Source: Roseomonas sp. AR75
GTDB lineage: Bacteria > Pseudomonadota > Alphaproteobacteria > Acetobacterales > Acetobacteraceae
Direction of reading: 5' to 3'
Assembly (NCBI RefSeq): GCF_005222815.1
Contig: NZ_STGB01000001.1
Span: 1,612,001 to 1,676,000, forward strand
Length of the DNA stretch: 64,000 nt
Positions within the stretch are counted from its first letter, which is position 1. The number at the start of each line of letters is the position of its first letter. Below are positions 61,393 through 64,000 of this stretch, piece after piece. The notes under the pieces were generated by a model. That model did not search any database and had not been told where the DNA came from. It worked only from the letters and a program-made list of their open reading frames with translations. The translations under genes and the position numbers were made by a program.

Positions 61393-61429
61393 GCGCGATG
61401 CTGGCAGGCGCGCAACGATTGCGCCAGGG

Positions 61430-62623
61430 TCACGCCCCCGCGCGCATCCGGCCGGGGTTGAAGAGGCCGGCGGGGTCCAGCGCGGCCTTCACCCGGGCGC
61501 CGATGGCGGCCAGCGCCGGGGGTTCCTCGGGCAGCACGGCGACGGCGGCGCGGAGCGGCTCCGGCGCGCGGAACAGGGTGAAGGTGCCGCGGGCGGCGGT
61601 GGCGGCGGCGACCACGGCGGCGTGCGTCGCGGCGTCCGCGGGCCCCGCGACCCAGACCAGGCCGCCACCCCAGTCGAGCAGGCAGCGCCCGCCAGCCTGC
61701 GCCATCGCCGCGACCACGCCAGGACCGGCGGAGGGGCGGACGGAGACGCGCCAGACGGCTTCCGCGTCGCCCACGCCAAGCGGCTGGGCGTCGCGGATGG
61801 CGGTCCAGAGACCGGTCGATTCTGCGGCGTCCAGCACGCGCACCTCGCCGAGGGGCGCGAGATCCTCGGCCAGGCGCGCCGAGCGGTAGGCGACGCTGTC
61901 GGCAAAATCCTCGAGCCGCATCAGGGCAACCGTCGTGGCCGGGCCGTCTGGGCCGCAGAAGGCCGGGATCAGCGCGGCGCCGGTCACGCCGAAGGGGCTG
62001 CCGAGCCCGGCCGACAGCGCCTTGACCCCCGTCGTGATGTCCGGCACGCGGATGCCGATGCTGGCGGAGGTTTCCGCCGCCGGCAGCACCTTCAGCGTCA
62101 CCTCCGTCAGCACGCCGAGGGTGCCATGGCTGCCCGCCAGCAGCTTGCAGAGGTCGAGCCCTGTCACGTTCTTCAGCACGCGCCCGCCGGAATGGATCAC
62201 CTCGCCCGCGCCGTTGACGAAGCGGATGCCGAGCAGGTGGTCGCGGATCGCGCCGGCGGTGATGCGGCGCGGCCCCGAGAGGTTGGTCGCGACGATGCCG
62301 CCGATCGTGCCGTCCTCCGTCGCGCCGAACAGGGCGCGCGTGTCGGGCGGCTCCGGCGCCAGCATCTGGCCCTTCTCCGCGAGCGCCGCCTCGATCTCGG
62401 CGAGGGTGGTTCCGGCGCGGGCGCTCAGAACGAGCTCGGTCGGGCGGTAGAGCGTGATGCCCGTCAGCGCGCGGGTGGAGAGGGTACGCGCGGCCTGCAC
62501 GGGGCGCAGCAGCGCGCGCTTGGTGCCGCGGCCCTCGATGGCGAGCGGGCTCTGCGCGGCGCGCGCCTCGATCACCGCGGCGGCAATGCCGGCCTCGTCG
62601 GTGGGCGCGAGCGGGGTGGTCAT
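61430..62623 (-). CDS. glcE: Glycolate oxidase FAD-binding subunit
   Basis: 397 residues. FAD_binding_4 (PCMH) fold: IEGRGTKRALLRPVQAARTLST, RAGTTLAEIEAALAEKGQMLAPEPPD, GGIVATNLSGPRRITAGAIRDHLLGIRFVNGAGEVIHSGGRVLKNVTGLDLCKLLAGSHGTLGVLTEVTLKV and a C-terminal LFNPGRM. With GlcD and GlcF it oxidises glycolate to glyoxylate. Its ATG overlaps the EthD gene stop by 4 bases. Confidence 0.95.
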   Translation of the reverse strand: MTTPLAPTDEAGIAAAVIEARAAQSPLAIEGRGTKRALLRPVQAARTLSTRALTGITLYRPTELVLSARAGTTLAEIEAALAEKGQMLAPEPPDTRALFGATEDGTIGGIVATNLSGPRRITAGAIRDHLLGIRFVNGAGEVIHSGGRVLKNVTGLDLCKLLAGSHGTLGVLTEVTLKVLPAAETSASIGIRVPDITTGVKALSAGLGSPFGVTGAALIPAFCGPDGPATTVALMRLEDFADSVAYRSARLAEDLAPLGEVRVLDAAESTGLWTAIRDAQPLGVGDAEAVWRVSVRPSAGPGVVAAMAQAGGRCLLDWGGGLVWVAGPADAATHAAVVAAATAARGTFTLFRAPEPLRAAVAVLPEEPPALAAIGARVKAALDPAGLFNPGRMRAGA

Positions 62624-63288
62624 GGATGGGCCTTCAACACGTGCTCGGTGGTGTAGAGCCGGGTCGCGCGCAGCAGGAAATGACCCACGTCATGCGCGAT
62701 GGCGGCGCGGCCGGCCGCGTCGCGGAACCAGCGCGCGGTCATCGCCTCGACCGAGGGGAAGTGCAGCTCCGCGATGCCGTGGAAGGGCGCGGCGCCGGCG
62801 ATCACCCAGTCGCGGACGTAGCGGGCCATGCCGATGTGGACCTCGAGCGCGAGCGGGGCGTGGTGCGCCCAGAGCCGGCGCGCGGCGGCCTCCGGCAGGT
62901 CGGGCTGGAAGGTCATCAGCGAGAGAAATTTCACGCCCGGCGCGCGGCCGACGGGGCGGGGCAGGTCGTCCTTCTCGACGGTCTCCGCGGCGCCGACGGC
63001 GATGCGCGGCAGGTCGCTGAGGACGCGGCGCGCGGCGTCCAGCGCGGCGGCGTCGCCCCAGAGGTCGACGACGGCATCGTAATCCGGCTCGCCCGTCGGC
63101 GGGGCGGGCTCGCCGGGGCGCTGCCAGGGCGGCACGGCGGGCGTCGCGTCCACGAGATCGAGCGAGATTGCGGCGAGCGCCGGCACGGCGTCGCGCAGCG
63201 CGGGGCCGGTCTCGGCCAGCAGGCGCGCGCGGAAGGCGGGGCGATCGGTGCCGGCCGGCGCGGCAAGGAAGAGGCGGGACTTGGGCAT
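62620..63288 (-). CDS. EthD domain-containing protein within the glc cluster
   Basis: 222 residues. The C-terminal half has the EthD/DIMERIC alpha-beta barrel signatures (KFLSLMTFQPDLPEAAARRLWAHHAPLALEVHIGMARYVRDWVI; GIAELHFPSVEAMTARWF). The N-terminal half is a second, weaker ferredoxin-like copy (LFLAAPAGTDRPAFRARLLAETGPALRDAVPALAAISLDLVD). Dimeric barrels often act in removal or isomerisation of small organics. It lies between glcD and glcE; the start at 63288 is the ATG with the expected N-terminus. Confidence 0.83.
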   Translation of the reverse strand: MPKSRLFLAAPAGTDRPAFRARLLAETGPALRDAVPALAAISLDLVDATPAVPPWQRPGEPAPPTGEPDYDAVVDLWGDAAALDAARRVLSDLPRIAVGAAETVEKDDLPRPVGRAPGVKFLSLMTFQPDLPEAAARRLWAHHAPLALEVHIGMARYVRDWVIAGAAPFHGIAELHFPSVEAMTARWFRDAAGRAAIAHDVGHFLLRATRLYTTEHVLKAHP

Positions 63289-63310
63289 GTTCGTGCCGGC
63301 CAGCGCAGGA

Positions 63311-63355
63311 GATGCCCCCACCCCGACCCTCCGCCGCACCGCGGGGGAGGGAGAA
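63311..63355. repeat. GC-rich hairpin between glcD and the EthD gene
   Basis: CCCTCC and GGAGGG arms with a loop of about 13 bases, within the 82-base gap. Looks like a relative of the CCCTCTCC palindromes and may affect the ratio of GlcD to GlcE expression. Confidence 0.45.
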
Positions 63356-63370
63356 GCGGCGCCATCTGCC

Positions 63371-64000
63371 CTAGGCCGCAATCTCCTTGAGCGGGAAGAC
63401 CTTGTGGGGGTTGAGGAGCCAGGCGGGGTCGAAGGCCGACTTGATGGCGCGCTGCTGGTCGAGCTCATGCGGCGCGAACTGCGCGGTCATCAGGTCGCGC
63501 TTCTCCACGCCCACGCCGTGCTCGCCTGTCAGGCAGCCGCCGACCTCGACGCAGAGCTTCAGGATATCGGCGCCGAAGCTCTCGGCGGCGTGGAAGCTGG
63601 CGGGGTCGTTGGCGTCGAACATGATCAGCGGATGCAGATTGCCGTCGCCGGCGTGGAACACGTTCGCCACCTGCAGGCCGTACTGCGCACTCATCTCGCC
63701 GATGCGCTTCAGCACGAAGGGCAGCTCGCCGGTCGGGATGGTGCCGTCCATGCAGAGATAGTCCGGCGAGATGCGCCCGACCGCGCCGAAGGCGCCCTTG
63801 CGGCCCTTCCAGATCGCGAGCGATTCCTCGGCGCTCTGCGCGACCTTCAGGCTGATCGGGTCGAAGCGCTGGCATATCTGCTTGATGCGTTCGAGAAGCG
63901 CGTCCTGTTCGGCGACGCTGCCCTCGACCTCGATGATCAGCATCGCCTCGGCGTCCAGCGGGTAGCCGGCATGCGCGAAGGCCTCGCAGGCATGGATGCA
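63371..64000 (-). CDS. glcD: Glycolate oxidase FAD-linked subunit, 5' end beyond the window
   Basis: 209 residues are visible; the N-terminal FAD-binding half lies outside the window. The visible part is the C-terminal FAD-linked oxidase C domain: IEVEGSVAEQDALLERIKQIC, LAIWKGRKGAFGAVGRISPDYLCMDGTIP, FHAGDGNLHPLIMFD (metal/substrate His), GGCLTGEHGVGVEKRDLM and a C-terminal LLNPHKVFP. It oxidises (R)-glycolate or a related 2-hydroxyacid. It is followed by the EthD gene and glcE on the same strand. Confidence 0.95.
   Translation of the reverse strand, partial: CIHACEAFAHAGYPLDAEAMLIIEVEGSVAEQDALLERIKQICQRFDPISLKVAQSAEESLAIWKGRKGAFGAVGRISPDYLCMDGTIPTGELPFVLKRIGEMSAQYGLQVANVFHAGDGNLHPLIMFDANDPASFHAAESFGADILKLCVEVGGCLTGEHGVGVEKRDLMTAQFAPHELDQQRAIKSAFDPAWLLNPHKVFPLKEIAA

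Overview
The window is about 72% G+C and reads as chromosome of an alphaproteobacterium, most likely in or near the Acetobacteraceae/Roseomonas group. The reasons are an alphaproteobacterial-type rpsU, GapR (DUF2312), DUF1244, ATP12 and COQ9 family genes, a three-gene pntAA-pntAB-pntB transhydrogenase, HWE-type kinase chemistry, PEP-CTERM proteins and a very strong GC3 bias that leaves long antisense open frames. The assignment is inferred from gene content only.

Layout. 1-2 kb: two tandem paralogous glycosyltransferases, the first cut by the window edge. 2-7 kb: maeB and a phytochrome-like HWE kinase fused to a receiver, then tRNA-Leu(GAG). 7-11 kb: lipB and a HlyD/FtsX-type permease/ATPase export operon. 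11-15 kb: an acyl-CoA dehydrogenase-like flavoenzyme divergent from an HxlR regulator, a truncated hemoglobin and a DEAD-box helicase. 15-19 kb: acyP, ATP12, COQ9, def and rpsU. 19-24.7 kb: a GSA-like aminotransferase, then a candidate RiPP locus (triple-repeat small protein, HExxH peptide-hydroxylase-like enzyme, divergent ATP-grasp-like protein) running into a GGDEF-EAL protein coupled to a BLUF photoreceptor. 24.8-28 kb: the pnt operon, split by two palindromic repeats. 28-37 kb: DUF3891, a PEP-CTERM/VWA protein, amidohydrolase plus MBL hydrolase, an ABC1 kinase, an M3 peptidase and an acyl-CoA synthetase. 37-39.3 kb: a low-GC island bounded by a duplicated end of the synthetase gene. 39-44.5 kb: a YbjN-like protein, flavin reductase, DUF427, GapR, an OmpA-like protein, DUF1244, glycerate kinase and a PEP-CTERM protein. 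44.6-52.5 kb: a very large GH64-like/RTX protein, an OmpA-type outer membrane protein and a pyruvate kinase carrying an N-terminal HTH. 52.5-57.5 kb: two PEP-CTERM paralogs, Ada, MscS, a TPR protein and a small RTX-like protein. 57.6-64 kb: the glycolate oxidase genes glcF, glcE and glcD (cut by the window end), interrupted by tandem membrane paralogs that appear to start with AUC.

Themes. Central carbon metabolism recurs (malic enzyme, pyruvate kinase, glycerate kinase, glycolate oxidase, transhydrogenase). Light and second-messenger sensing appear twice (phytochrome-like kinase; BLUF with GGDEF-EAL). Secretion is represented by PEP-CTERM and RTX-type substrates. A family of 35-45 bp palindromes containing CACCCAACCCTCTCCC sits in many gene junctions. 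The observations most worth following are the RiPP-like locus at 20.4-22.8 kb, the HTH-pyruvate kinase fusion, the apparent AUC starts, the phytochrome-like kinase without chromophore residues, and the HxlR palindromes that link the flavoenzyme to the hemoglobin.
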